From Streptomyces sp. NBC_00370 (lineage in GTDB: Bacteria; Actinomycetota; Actinomycetes; Streptomycetales; Streptomycetaceae): 64,000 bases of DNA. Below are positions 9,171 through 17,618 of the stretch, in pieces. Within the stretch, counting starts at the first letter, position 1, and the number at the start of each line of letters is the position of its first letter. Under the pieces are notes generated by a model, which ran no database searches, was not told where the DNA came from, and saw only the letters and a program-made list of their open reading frames with translations. Made by a program: the position numbers and the translations under genes. The stretch is taken from assembly GCF_036084755.1 (NCBI RefSeq), contig NZ_CP107968.1:5480501-5544500 (forward strand). The letters are read 5' to 3'.

Positions 9171-9264
9171 AGCCACGGATTGTTGACAGCCGCGGACTGT
9201 TGACAGCCGCGGACTGTTGACAGCCACGGGCTGTCGGCAGCCGCGGACTATTGGTAGCCGCGGA
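9171..9264. repeat. 17-bp tandem repeat, about 5.5 units
   Basis: Units begin AGCC(A/G)CGGA at 9171, 9188, 9205, 9222, 9239 and 9256, an exact 17-base period. Two consecutive units are identical. The array fills most of the gap between two genes of the TelA operon and includes the last codons and stop of the VWA gene (9248). Confidence 0.9.
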
Positions 9265-10903
9265 TCTCCTCGAAGGCGCCGTCGAGCGCGCCCTCGCCGG
9301 TCGTCGCGTCGAACAGTCGTCCGCCGGTGAGTTCGGCGATGTGCGCCAGCTCCCTCCGGTCCGAGTCGCCGAACACGATCGGGAAGACGGGGGTGGCGCG
9401 CAGCGCGGCGGGCAGCCCCGCGTAGAAGGAGTCGAAGGCGCCGGCTCCCGGGCCGGTGGTGTTCTCGCCGTCCGTCATCAGCACGATCGACGTGAACGTG
9501 TCGCCGCCGCCGCGCAGCCGGGAGTACGCCTGCTCAAGGCTGCCGTAGATCGCCGTGTCACCCGACGAGGTGAGCGCCTTCACGTCGGAGCGGATGGCGT
9601 CCAGCGAGCCGCCGGGGTCGCCCGGGTCCACCGTGTGCGTCGTGATCCGCTTCACCACGGAGCCGAACGGCATCAGGGTCACCTCCTCGCGGTCCCGGAA
9701 GCGGTCGCCGGTCGGCGAGTTGTCCGTACCGGTCAGCCCGGCGAGCGCCGTCTTCAGCGCGTCGAGGCGGTCGCCCGCCATGGAGCCCGAGGTGTCCAGC
9801 ACGTACACGGTCCGCGACGGGCGGCGCAGGGTGTTCTCGTAGCTGTCCAGCAGCCCGTCGGCGACCGATTGCGTCCCGGGGAAGGGGAGTTCACGGCGCT
9901 TGTCGGCGCCGAGTCCGGCGGCGGGCCGCACCGACGGCACCACCGGGCGGCGGAACGTCTGCTCGGTCAGCGCCCGCTGCGCCTCGGGGCTGCGCAGATA
10001 CGCGGTGAGCCGCTGTCCTGCCTCGCGTGCCTCCCGGGGCGCCGAAGTCAGCAGCGTGAAGGGGTAGTCGGCGGTGACGACGCCGTCCTTCGGGCGGATC
10101 ACGGTCAGCCCCGCGTGGCTGTCGCGGTTCATCGACAGCAGCACCGACTCGTAGTTGACGAGCGCGTTGACACCGCCGCCCGCGACCGTGCTGCCCCGGG
10201 TGTACGCCGAGGCCAGCCACCCCGAGGATCCCGACGTCAGCTTCTGTCCGGCGAAGAACTGCTTGAGCCGGGGCGTCGCCTTGGCCACGTCCGCGTCGGT
10301 GAGCGCCGACTGGGCGCCCGACAGAGCGGAGGCCACCGAGATCAGCGCGGAGAAACCGGAGTTGGAGCGCACCGGGTCGGTCATCCCGTAGGTCAGCTTC
10401 CCCGCTGCGACGGCCTGTTCGACCTGTGCCCAGGTGACCTGGTCCGGCTGCCAGCCGAGCTGGGTGACGGTCTCCTGCCGCACGCCGAGCGCGACGGGGG
10501 ACGACATGATCGGGGTCTCGTTGGTCAGCCGCGCGCCGGTTTCGGGGTGCAGCCGCAGATAGTCGTCGGACGAGAGCCACAGCGCGTCGTACGTGCCGTC
10601 CGCCTTGCCCGAGGTGACGAGTTCGGCGGCGTCCAGGGTGCCGATGTACGTCGGCCGCACCTTCACGCCGGTCTTCTTCTCGGCCTGGGCGAGCACCCCC
10701 GTCATGTCGGACAGTTCGCTCGACGCCAGCACCCGCAGGGTGCCCGGGTGATAGCCGGTGTCGCCGCTCCGCCCGTCGTCCGGTGTGCCGGAGCCGCCGG
10801 ACGAGCAGGCGGTCGCCGCGCACAGCGCGGCGACGGCCAGCGCGAGCAGCGCGCGCTGCCGGGTTCTTCGCCGTCCCGACATCAGCGGGCGCCGCCGTAT
10901 CAC
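9248..10903 (-). CDS. Exported lipoprotein with solute-binding-like and VWA domains
   Basis: Residues 1-40 form a lipoprotein signal with a Cys in AVAALCAATACSSGG. Residues about 45-330 resemble a type-2 periplasmic binding domain (LRVLASSELSDMTGVLAQAE). The C-terminal 200 residues form a von Willebrand A domain with the MIDAS motif DTSGSMAGDRLDALK and the later TDGEN. The GTG at 10903 overlaps the TGA of the TelA gene (GTGA), so I prefer it over the ATG at 10882. It should sit outside the membrane, bind a ligand and a metal-dependent protein partner, and act with TelA. The ligand is unknown. Confidence 0.85.
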   Translation of the reverse strand: MIRRRPLMSGRRRTRQRALLALAVAALCAATACSSGGSGTPDDGRSGDTGYHPGTLRVLASSELSDMTGVLAQAEKKTGVKVRPTYIGTLDAAELVTSGKADGTYDALWLSSDDYLRLHPETGARLTNETPIMSSPVALGVRQETVTQLGWQPDQVTWAQVEQAVAAGKLTYGMTDPVRSNSGFSALISVASALSGAQSALTDADVAKATPRLKQFFAGQKLTSGSSGWLASAYTRGSTVAGGGVNALVNYESVLLSMNRDSHAGLTVIRPKDGVVTADYPFTLLTSAPREAREAGQRLTAYLRSPEAQRALTEQTFRRPVVPSVRPAAGLGADKRRELPFPGTQSVADGLLDSYENTLRRPSRTVYVLDTSGSMAGDRLDALKTALAGLTGTDNSPTGDRFRDREEVTLMPFGSVVKRITTHTVDPGDPGGSLDAIRSDVKALTSSGDTAIYGSLEQAYSRLRGGGDTFTSIVLMTDGENTTGPGAGAFDSFYAGLPAALRATPVFPIVFGDSDRRELAHIAELTGGRLFDATTGEGALDGAFEEIRGYQ

Positions 10904-12096
10904 TGGGAACCGCCTTCGAGCGCGCCGGCCGAGCGGGTCCGCTCCAGATACGAACTCGCCGTCCTCAGCTCGGTGGAGAGCGATTCGACGGTCGCCGCCA
11001 TGGATTCCGTCGCCTGGATCTTGTACGTGTCGATCGCGTCCAGGGTCCGGTAGATCTGCTGGAAGGCGGCCCGCAGCGTCTCCACACCGACCGCCGGGTC
11101 GGCCGCGATCCGCTGGATCTCGCCGCTCTGGGTGGCGAGCATCTCCGCGTTGCCGCGGATCAGGTCCTCGGTTGTCGAACGGAGCACGTTCACCTGCTCG
11201 GTGACCTTGCGCTGGTTCTCCAGCGCCGAGGCCAGCATCACCGCGATCCGCAGCGCGGAGACCGTCGTGGTCGCCGCCCGGTCGACGCCCTTGATCAGCT
11301 CTTCGTTGTTGCGGCGCACGACGTCCATCGCGAGATACCCCTGGGCGCACACCGCCATCTGCGTGAGCAGGTCCTGGTGCTTCTGCCGGACGGGGAAGAG
11401 CACGTCGGCCCGCAGCGCGTCGGCCTGCGCGGGGTCCGCCGGCTCCACCCGGCTGATCCGCAGCTCGATCGCCGCGTCCAGTGCCTCGGTGAGCACCGCG
11501 TACTCCTGCAGCTTGCCCATGGTCTCCCAGAGCCGGCTGCGCTCGGTGTGCAACGCCGCGTTGTCCCGGCGCAGTTCGTCCTGGCCGCCGCGCAGCGAGC
11601 CGACGATCCGGTTCAGCGTGCCCTGCGAGGAGACGTACTTGGCGGCGTGGTCGCGGAGCTTGTTGCCGCCGGGCACCTTGCCGAGCAGCCGCCGCGCGCC
11701 CTTGCCCGGGGTGTCGCGCGGGTCCAGGTCCTCGACGGTGCGGCGCAGTTCGACGAGCGAGGTCCCGACCCGGGACTGGGCGTCCTCGCCGCCGGAGGTG
11801 AGCGAGCGGACCGTACGGTCGAGCATCCGGTTGGACTGCTGGGCCGCGCTGCGGATCTCTCCCGAGCCGAGACCGGCGATCTCCCCGACGCGGGCGGTGA
11901 ATTCGGGCGAGCGGGCGTCGAGCGCCGCCAGCGAGCCGACGTAGTCGGCGGCGCGGCGGGTCATCTCGTCGCGTACGGAGTCGGCGAGCGGCACCAGACC
12001 CGCGGCTTGCTCGCCGCGCACCGGCGGTACCGGCTCGGGCGGGGTGAGCGTCAGTTCGCTCTGCCCGCTCGACTCCGTGCTGTTCTCTGTGGACAT
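10900..12096 (-). CDS. Toxic anion resistance protein, TelA family
   Basis: This 398-residue soluble, mostly helical protein matches the TelA/DUF in LGKVPGGNKLRDHAAKYVSS, then LWETMGKLQEYAVLTEALDA and RIAVMLASALENQRKVTEQV. TelA proteins are linked to tellurite and other toxic-compound resistance, but their biochemical role is unsettled. The ATG at 12096 follows a GGGGGGA site. The stop overlaps the next gene. The pairing with a VWA protein recalls tellurium-resistance (Ter) gene sets, where TelA-like and VWA proteins co-occur; that parallel is family knowledge, not shown by this sequence. Confidence 0.9.
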   Translation of the reverse strand: MSTENSTESSGQSELTLTPPEPVPPVRGEQAAGLVPLADSVRDEMTRRAADYVGSLAALDARSPEFTARVGEIAGLGSGEIRSAAQQSNRMLDRTVRSLTSGGEDAQSRVGTSLVELRRTVEDLDPRDTPGKGARRLLGKVPGGNKLRDHAAKYVSSQGTLNRIVGSLRGGQDELRRDNAALHTERSRLWETMGKLQEYAVLTEALDAAIELRISRVEPADPAQADALRADVLFPVRQKHQDLLTQMAVCAQGYLAMDVVRRNNEELIKGVDRAATTTVSALRIAVMLASALENQRKVTEQVNVLRSTTEDLIRGNAEMLATQSGEIQRIAADPAVGVETLRAAFQQIYRTLDAIDTYKIQATESMAATVESLSTELRTASSYLERTRSAGALEGGSQ

Positions 12097-12136
12097 GCGG
12101 TCCCCCCTGGGACGGAAGCGGTGGCGCGGGAGCCGG

Positions 12137-13213
12137 TCAGGAGCCGGCCCGCACCGCCATCGCGTGCAGGATGCTGTTGGTGGGTACGGGCGCCTGCCGG
12201 ACCCCGGCGAGCGTGCGGTTGATGAACGCGGCGTCGGGCGTGGTCGCCGCGTCGAACTCGGCTGCCGCGCCCTGCGGCCGGAAGCCGTGGCGTACGGCCA
12301 GCTCGCGCAACGTCTTGTCGGTGGAGAGCAGTTCGCCCAGGGCCCGGCCGTTGTCGGTGAGCGGGACCAGCGTGTGGTCGCTGTTGACGGTGGTGTCCGG
12401 GTAGAGCACCACCAGGTCACCGGTGTCCTGGTGCTGGAGCAGCAGGGAGGCGACCTGGGACTCGTACACCAGCACCAGCGGATTGCCGACGCCGCTGACG
12501 AAGTCGCGGAAGGGCGCGTCCGAGCTGGTCTGCTGGGCGCCCTGCACCGAGATCAGCTTCTTGAGCAGCGGCGCTGTCCGGCCGACCGCTGCCTCGTCGG
12601 TGGCGACCTTCCCGCCGTCGGCGACGTACGAGGCGGCGGCGAGGTAGAGCGCGCCCGAGTTGGAGGTCTGCGGATCGGTGCTGGTGATGAACAGCGTCCC
12701 GGTCAACTCGGTATGCGCGGACGCGCCCTTGAGCTGCTGCCAGGTGCGGTTGCGGCCCGCGGCTTCGAGATACGGGCCCATCCGCAGCGTGCCGCGGGAC
12801 GGGCCGTCCAGCGTCACCAGCCCGTTCGCCGCCAGCACCCGGGCCGCGGCGCGGTGCGCCACGACGACGAGGGGCGAGTAGAACGGGCGGATCGGGCCGC
12901 CCTGGACGCCGTACTTCTTGTCCAGTGCGTCGGCCGGGGCCTTGGACGAAGGGAAGGCGAAGTCATCGTCCTGGAGCGTCAGTTGGTCCATCGCCCAGGA
13001 GCCCGACGTCTCCGTCTTCACGGTGAAGCCCTTGGCAGCCAGCGCTTTCACCACACCGGGATCGGCGAAGAACTCGGCCTTCTCCGATCCGATCACGCCA
13101 CGCACGGTCTTCGTTGCCGTGCTCGTGCCCTGACTCTCCCGGCCTGCCACGACGGCCGCTGCCACGCCGCCGATCAGCAGCACCGCCAGGACGATTCCTA
13201 CGATGCGTCTCAC
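12137..13213 (-). CDS. Membrane-anchored solute-binding-like protein, first gene of TelA operon
   Basis: The 358-residue protein starts at a GTG and has one N-terminal membrane helix (IVGIVLAVLLIGGVAAAVVA) without a lipobox, then an extracytoplasmic domain. That domain begins VRGVIGSEKAEFFADPGVVK and includes VDGPSRGT-like and GNPLVLVYESQVASLLLQ segments. This resembles the type-2 binding fold seen in the VWA gene of the same operon, so the two may bind related ligands. The next gene starts 41 bases downstream. No catalytic residues were seen. Confidence 0.8.
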   Translation of the reverse strand: MRRIVGIVLAVLLIGGVAAAVVAGRESQGTSTATKTVRGVIGSEKAEFFADPGVVKALAAKGFTVKTETSGSWAMDQLTLQDDDFAFPSSKAPADALDKKYGVQGGPIRPFYSPLVVVAHRAAARVLAANGLVTLDGPSRGTLRMGPYLEAAGRNRTWQQLKGASAHTELTGTLFITSTDPQTSNSGALYLAAASYVADGGKVATDEAAVGRTAPLLKKLISVQGAQQTSSDAPFRDFVSGVGNPLVLVYESQVASLLLQHQDTGDLVVLYPDTTVNSDHTLVPLTDNGRALGELLSTDKTLRELAVRHGFRPQGAAAEFDAATTPDAAFINRTLAGVRQAPVPTNSILHAMAVRAGS

Positions 13214-13308
13214 ACGTCAGAGCGTGCTCGCGCAATCCGACACTCCGGGCGCCGCAGGGTGTACGGAAGGTGAAGGAGCCATCCCGGCCCGGAACCGGAA
13301 CGGGACGT

Positions 13309-13707
13309 TCAGTGAGCGCCGACGAGCGGCTGCGCGCCGCTGTGCAGCGCCGCCGTGTGCGCGTCCATCCGCTCGGCGGCCAGTATCGCCGCAGCCGTGT
13401 CGGCGCGTGAGGCGGCGACCACGAGCGCCCGTCCCGCCACGGCGAGCGCGCGCCGGTGCAGCGCCTCCGGGTCGACCGGGTCGTTGTCGGATCCGGGCTG
13501 CCGCAGCGGGGCTGCTCCGCGCAGCCGGGTGAGCTGCCGGGCCAGGGCTTCGGCGGCCTCGCCGTCGCCCAGCTCGTCGGTGAGCGCGAGCAGGGCGGAC
13601 AGATGGCCGGCGAGCTGGATGTCCAGCTCCTCCTCGCGGCTGCGGTGGGGGAAGTCGGCGTCGTCGGCAGGCGAGTGGACCGACTTGGTACGGATGGGCT
13701 CGTACAT
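13309..13707 (-). CDS. Conserved hypothetical protein, 132 residues
   Basis: I do not recognise a domain. The protein is soluble, acidic at the N terminus (SREEELDIQLAGHLSALLAL) and helical, with an Ala-rich second half. AGGAGG lies eight bases before the ATG at 13707, which supports real translation. The gene is alone, with a PerR-like inverted repeat 39-53 bases upstream of its start. That suggests control by an iron or peroxide sensor. Confidence 0.7.
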   Translation of the reverse strand: MYEPIRTKSVHSPADDADFPHRSREEELDIQLAGHLSALLALTDELGDGEAAEALARQLTRLRGAAPLRQPGSDNDPVDPEALHRRALAVAGRALVVAASRADTAAAILAAERMDAHTAALHSGAQPLVGAH

Positions 13708-13745
13708 GGGATGGCCTCCTGGCAGGGTCAGGAGACCATCCTACA

Positions 13746-13760
13746 TTGGAATCAGTCTAA
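13746..13760. promoter_or_regulatory. PerR/Fur-like 7-1-7 inverted repeat
   Basis: TTGGAAT-C-AGTCTAA. Each arm read inward differs at one base from TTAGAAT, the half-site of PerR-type boxes (TTAGAAT-N-ATTCTAA). It lies 39-53 bases upstream of the 132-residue gene. The regulator is not encoded nearby. Confidence 0.45.
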
Positions 13761-13827
13761 AGTTAGTGGGAACTCAAGACTGCCCGCAGACCGCTTGCGG
13801 ACCGCTCGAAGCCCGCTCGGAGACCGC

Positions 13828-15039
13828 TCAGGGCTGGGAGTATCCGTCCAGGAATGTGCCGATCCGGGTCACCGCGTCGGCCAGCTCGGAGGCGGCCGGC
13901 AGCGTCACGATCCGGAAGTGGTCCGGCTCCGGCCAGTTGAACCCCGTGCCGTGCACGACCATGATCTTCTCCCGCCGCAGCAGGTCAAGGACCATCTCCC
14001 GGTCGTCCTTGATCTTGTAGACGCTCGGGTCGAGCCGGGGGAAGAGATACAGCGCGCCCTTGGGCTTCACGCACGTCACCCCCGGGATCTGGGTGAGCAG
14101 GTCGTACGCGGTGTCCCGCTGCTCCAGGATCCGGCCGCCCGGCCGCACCATGTCGTCGATCGTCTGCCGGCCGCCCAGCGCCGCCGCCACCGCGTGCTGC
14201 GAGGGCATGTTGGCGCACAGCCGCATGTTGGCCAGGATCGTCAGCCCCTCGATGTACGACCCGGCGTGCGCCTTCGGGCCGCAGACCGCCATCCAGCCGG
14301 AGCGGAAGCCCGCCACCCGGTAGTTCTTGGACAGCCCGTTGAAGGTGAGGGTCAGCAGATCGGGCGCGAGCGCCGCCGTCGGGGTGTGGGTGGCGCCGTC
14401 GTACAGGATCCGGTCGTAGATCTCGTCCGAGCAGACGACCAGATTGTGCCGCCTGGCCACTTCGGTCAGCGCCAGCAGCATGGACTCGTCGTACACGGCG
14501 CCGGTCGGGTTGTTCGGGTTGATGATCACGATCGCCTTGGTGCGGTCGGTGATCTTGCGCTCGATGTCGGCGAGGTCCGGCTGCCAGTCCGCCTGCTCGT
14601 CACAGCGGTAGTGCACCGCCGTACCGCCGGCCAGCGAGACCGACGCCGTCCACAGCGGGTAGTCGGGGGCGGGGACGAGCACCTCGTCGCCGTCGTCCAG
14701 CAGCGCCTGCATGGACATCTGGATCAGCTCGGAGACACCGTTGCCGAGATAGATGTCCTCGACGTCCAGCTCTATGCCCTTGGTCTGGTAGTGCTGCATC
14801 ACGGCGCGGCGCGCCGACAGCAGCCCCTTCGCGTCCCCGTAGCCGTGCGCGGCGCCGAGGTTGCGGAGCATGTCCTCAAGGATCTCGGGCGGGCACTCGA
14901 AGCCGAAGGCCGCGGGGTTGCCGGTGTTGAGCTTGAGGATGCGGTGGCCTGCTGCCTCCAGCCGCATCGCCTCGTCGAGGACCGGGCCCCGGATTTCGTA
15001 ACAGACGTTGGCGAGCTTCGTCGACTGGATCACCTGCAT
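13828..15039 (-). CDS. PLP-dependent aminotransferase, AlaA-like (class I/II)
   Basis: The 403-residue enzyme opens MQVIQSTKLANVCYEIRGPV, matching glutamate-pyruvate aminotransferases of the AlaA group, so I chose the ATG at 15039 over the one at 15051. PLP contacts are visible: IVIINPNNPTGAVY, VVCSDEIYDRIL and the Schiff-base lysine in TFNGLSKNYRVAGFRSGWM. It most likely transfers amino groups between glutamate and pyruvate, supplying alanine in the cytoplasm; the substrate is inferred from the family. It is transcribed alone. Confidence 0.92.
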   Translation of the reverse strand: MQVIQSTKLANVCYEIRGPVLDEAMRLEAAGHRILKLNTGNPAAFGFECPPEILEDMLRNLGAAHGYGDAKGLLSARRAVMQHYQTKGIELDVEDIYLGNGVSELIQMSMQALLDDGDEVLVPAPDYPLWTASVSLAGGTAVHYRCDEQADWQPDLADIERKITDRTKAIVIINPNNPTGAVYDESMLLALTEVARRHNLVVCSDEIYDRILYDGATHTPTAALAPDLLTLTFNGLSKNYRVAGFRSGWMAVCGPKAHAGSYIEGLTILANMRLCANMPSQHAVAAALGGRQTIDDMVRPGGRILEQRDTAYDLLTQIPGVTCVKPKGALYLFPRLDPSVYKIKDDREMVLDLLRREKIMVVHGTGFNWPEPDHFRIVTLPAASELADAVTRIGTFLDGYSQP

Positions 15040-15125
15040 GCCCGCCACCATACGACCTGGTGGCGCGGGAAACGCTCAGCGTGACAGGACTAACGGGGGC
15101 GGCGGTCGCCGTAAGGGGTCAGGCC

Positions 15126-16025
15126 CTAGCGGACCGGGAAGCTGAATCCGTAGCCGTGGTGGCGCAGCCAGGGCAGCAGCCGGCCCAGCGCCGCCACCGT
15201 CTGGGACCTGTCCCCGCCGCCGTCGTGGAACAGCAGCGTAGGGCCGTTGTCCAGCTCCTCCTTGACGGTGTGCTGGATGGCCTCGACGCCGGGCCGCTCG
15301 AAGTCCTGCGAGTCCACGTTCCAGCCGAGCGGCCGCATGCCGGCCGCCGCGGCGATCTGCCTGCTGTACGGGGTGAAGGCGCCGCCCGGGGCCCGGTAGT
15401 ACTGCGGCGCCACGCCGCCCGACGCCCGCTCGATCTGGCGCTCGGCGGTCAGGATCTGTCCGCTCTGGTAGGCGCGTGAGCGGTGGTCCATCGCCGTGTT
15501 GTGCGACACGGTGTGGTCGCACAGCCGGTGTCCTTCGGCCACCACCCGGCGGACCAGATCGGGATGCGCCTCGGCCGCGGGGCCGATCATGCAGAACGTC
15601 GCCCTGACGCCGTTCCGCCGCAGGATCTTCAGGATCTGCGGCGTCCAGACCGGGTCGGGGCCGTCGTCGATCGTGACATTGACCGCCTGGCCGCCACGCT
15701 GCGCCGCGTGCGCGATGTCCATGGACACCACGGGACGGGACAGCGCCGGGTTGGGGGACGAGGTCTCGGCGGGCAGCGGCGGCGGCGTCGTACGGTCGGG
15801 GCCGGGGAGCGGGGTGCGCTGCGGCCGGACGGTGGTCGCGGGCGAGCCGCCACCCTTCCCGTCGCTCGTGCTGCTGCCGTCGCTGCCGTCGGTCGCGCTG
15901 CTCCTGGCCGCCTGTTCGGCGCCGCAGCCCGCCAGCAGTACGGCGGTGGCCAGCGCGAGGACCGCCGCCCGTGCCCGCCCGCCCGATGACCAATTGACCG
16001 ACGTCCGAATGTCCCTGCGTGCCAT
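15126..16025 (-). CDS. Secreted lipoprotein polysaccharide deacetylase (NodB/CE4)
   Basis: A 299-residue protein with a twin-Arg-free signal and lipobox (ATAVLLAGC). A Ser/Thr/Pro-rich linker to about residue 100 precedes a NodB homology domain. CE4 motifs are present: MT1 as NVTIDDGPDPVWTPQIL, with the catalytic Asp and metal Asp; MT2 as DHTVSHNTAM, with the His-x-x-x-His metal ligands; MT3 as YYRAPGGAF; and the late LLFHDGGGD. It should remove N-acetyl groups from peptidoglycan or another GlcNAc polymer outside the cell. It is monocistronic. Confidence 0.92.
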   Translation of the reverse strand: MARRDIRTSVNWSSGGRARAAVLALATAVLLAGCGAEQAARSSATDGSDGSSTSDGKGGGSPATTVRPQRTPLPGPDRTTPPPLPAETSSPNPALSRPVVSMDIAHAAQRGGQAVNVTIDDGPDPVWTPQILKILRRNGVRATFCMIGPAAEAHPDLVRRVVAEGHRLCDHTVSHNTAMDHRSRAYQSGQILTAERQIERASGGVAPQYYRAPGGAFTPYSRQIAAAAGMRPLGWNVDSQDFERPGVEAIQHTVKEELDNGPTLLFHDGGGDRSQTVAALGRLLPWLRHHGYGFSFPVR

Positions 16026-16252
16026 GGTCCGCGCTCCCGCCTACGCTCCGTTGCGTCCGAGGAGGGAGACGAGCAAGTGGGCGCCGAGGATCCGGTCCAC
16101 ACAGGATGCTCATAAGTTCGTGTGACACCCCGGTCAGGTGTTCCCATGCGAGCGGGTGCGTTTTTTGTTGAGGCGGAGTTCACCTGGGCGGCCCGGCCGG
16201 TTCACCCGGCGAGCGGCCTGGGCCCGGAGGGCGTGGAGCACGTACCGCGGGG

Positions 16253-17107
16253 TCAGCCGGCCACGGCGCGCAGCGCGCCCGGCCGGCGGCCCGTCAGCTC
16301 GTCGAGAGCCGCGCCCGTGGCGTCGTCGGCCGGCAGCTGGACCACCAGCCGCTGGAAGTCGGCGAGTTCCAGCGTCTCCTGGACGAGGCGCAGTTCACCG
16401 GCGGCGGGGTGCACCAGCCGCCGTACTCCGGCGCGTTCCGGTGTCCGCTGCGGGCTGTTCCACCGGTCGGTGAACGCGGCGCCCGCGAGCAGGGTCAACT
16501 CGTCGACCAGATCGAGCAGATGAGGATCGTCCGGCACGGAGTCGTTCTTCAGCCGGACGATCACGTCGTCGCAGACCCGGTCCCACTCCGGGTGGGCGGC
16601 GCGCGCCCGGGGATCGGTCAGCAGGAAGCGCGGCAGGCACGGGGCCGGCGGGTCCAGCAGCCCCAGCGGCCCGTACAGGTGCGCGTAGCCCTCGGTGAAG
16701 CCGATGACCTCGCTCAGCCGGTTGAGCAGCACGGCGGGCGTCGGCTCAAGGCGGTCGAGCAGGGCGCGCAGCGTGGGCCGTACGGTGCGCTCCGGCGGCT
16801 GGTAGGCGCCGGGGCAGAGCTTGAGTGTGCCGTTGGTCGCCTTCAGGACGTGCAGCAGCTCGACACGCGCCTCCGCGTCGAGCCGCAGGGCCTCGGCGAG
16901 CGCGGACAGCACCTGGGGCGAGGGGTTGTTGTCCCTGCCCTGTTCCAGCCGGGCCAGATACTCGACGCTGATGCCGGCGAGCATGGCCAGCTCCGAACGG
17001 CGCAGCCCCGGCGTGCGGCGCCTGCTGCCGGGCGGGAGGCCCACCTCGGCGGGCGTCACGGCCTCGCGGTGCGCGCGCAGGAAGTGCCCCAGTTCGGTTT
17101 CGCTCAC
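16253..17107 (-). CDS. XRE-type helix-turn-helix regulator with MmyB-like ligand domain
   Basis: A 284-residue regulator. The N-terminal helix-turn-helix contains RRTPGLRRSELAMLAGISVE then YLARLEQGRDNNPSPQVLSA. The rest matches the MmyB/MLTR ligand-binding domain common in actinobacteria, including the FTEGYAHLYG and CDDVIVRLK-type segments. The GTG at 17107 is where family homology begins; its ribosome site is poor. It is divergent from the DoxX gene 139 bases away, and in this family the divergent neighbour is commonly the target. Confidence 0.88.
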   Translation of the reverse strand: MSETELGHFLRAHREAVTPAEVGLPPGSRRRTPGLRRSELAMLAGISVEYLARLEQGRDNNPSPQVLSALAEALRLDAEARVELLHVLKATNGTLKLCPGAYQPPERTVRPTLRALLDRLEPTPAVLLNRLSEVIGFTEGYAHLYGPLGLLDPPAPCLPRFLLTDPRARAAHPEWDRVCDDVIVRLKNDSVPDDPHLLDLVDELTLLAGAAFTDRWNSPQRTPERAGVRRLVHPAAGELRLVQETLELADFQRLVVQLPADDATGAALDELTGRRPGALRAVAG

Positions 17108-17246
17108 CCGCCCACGGTACCGGCGTGGCGCCGCGCGTGGCCGGCTCAGCGTCGCCCTGTCAGTACCCGTCTCGGCGCGGTGTTCCTCCCGCCCGAGGTC
17201 AGGCACATGCTGAGCCGGTTCTCGTCCGTCCCCCGAGAGGTCTGCC

Positions 17247-17594
17247 GTGTTCATCGCCTACGCCGTCGTCGGTCTGCTGCTCGCCGTCGCGCTCGCCGGG
17301 TCCGCCTTCGCGACGTTCACCCGCCAGGAGACCGTCGTCACCTCGATGAAGTCCGTGGGTGTGCCCGACAGCTGGCTGCCCCGGCTCGCCACGCTGAAGG
17401 CGGCGGGCGCCGTCGGGCTCGTCGCCGGGCTGTGGGTGCCGTACCTCGGCGTCGCCGCGGCGGTCGGTGTCGCCCTGTACTTCATCGGCGCGCTGATCTT
17501 CCACGTACGGGCCAAGGCGTACGCGATGGCTCCCGCCGCCGTCTTCGTCGTCCTCGCCGTGGTGGCGCTCGTCCTGCGGCTCGCCTCCCGCTGA
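17247..17594 (+). CDS. DoxX-like small membrane protein
   Basis: A 115-residue protein with four hydrophobic helices, beginning FIAYAVVGLLLAVALAGSAF. The DoxX-like pattern includes VTSMKSVGVPDSWLPRLATL between helices 1 and 2. The GTG at 17247 follows GAGAGG at 17235-17240. DoxX proteins are membrane partners of redox systems in some bacteria, but members of this short class have no proven reaction. Control by the divergent MmyB-type regulator is likely. Confidence 0.88.
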   Translation: MFIAYAVVGLLLAVALAGSAFATFTRQETVVTSMKSVGVPDSWLPRLATLKAAGAVGLVAGLWVPYLGVAAAVGVALYFIGALIFHVRAKAYAMAPAAVFVVLAVVALVLRLASR

Positions 17595-17618
17595 GCCGGG
17601 GATCTGCTGAGCCGGACC

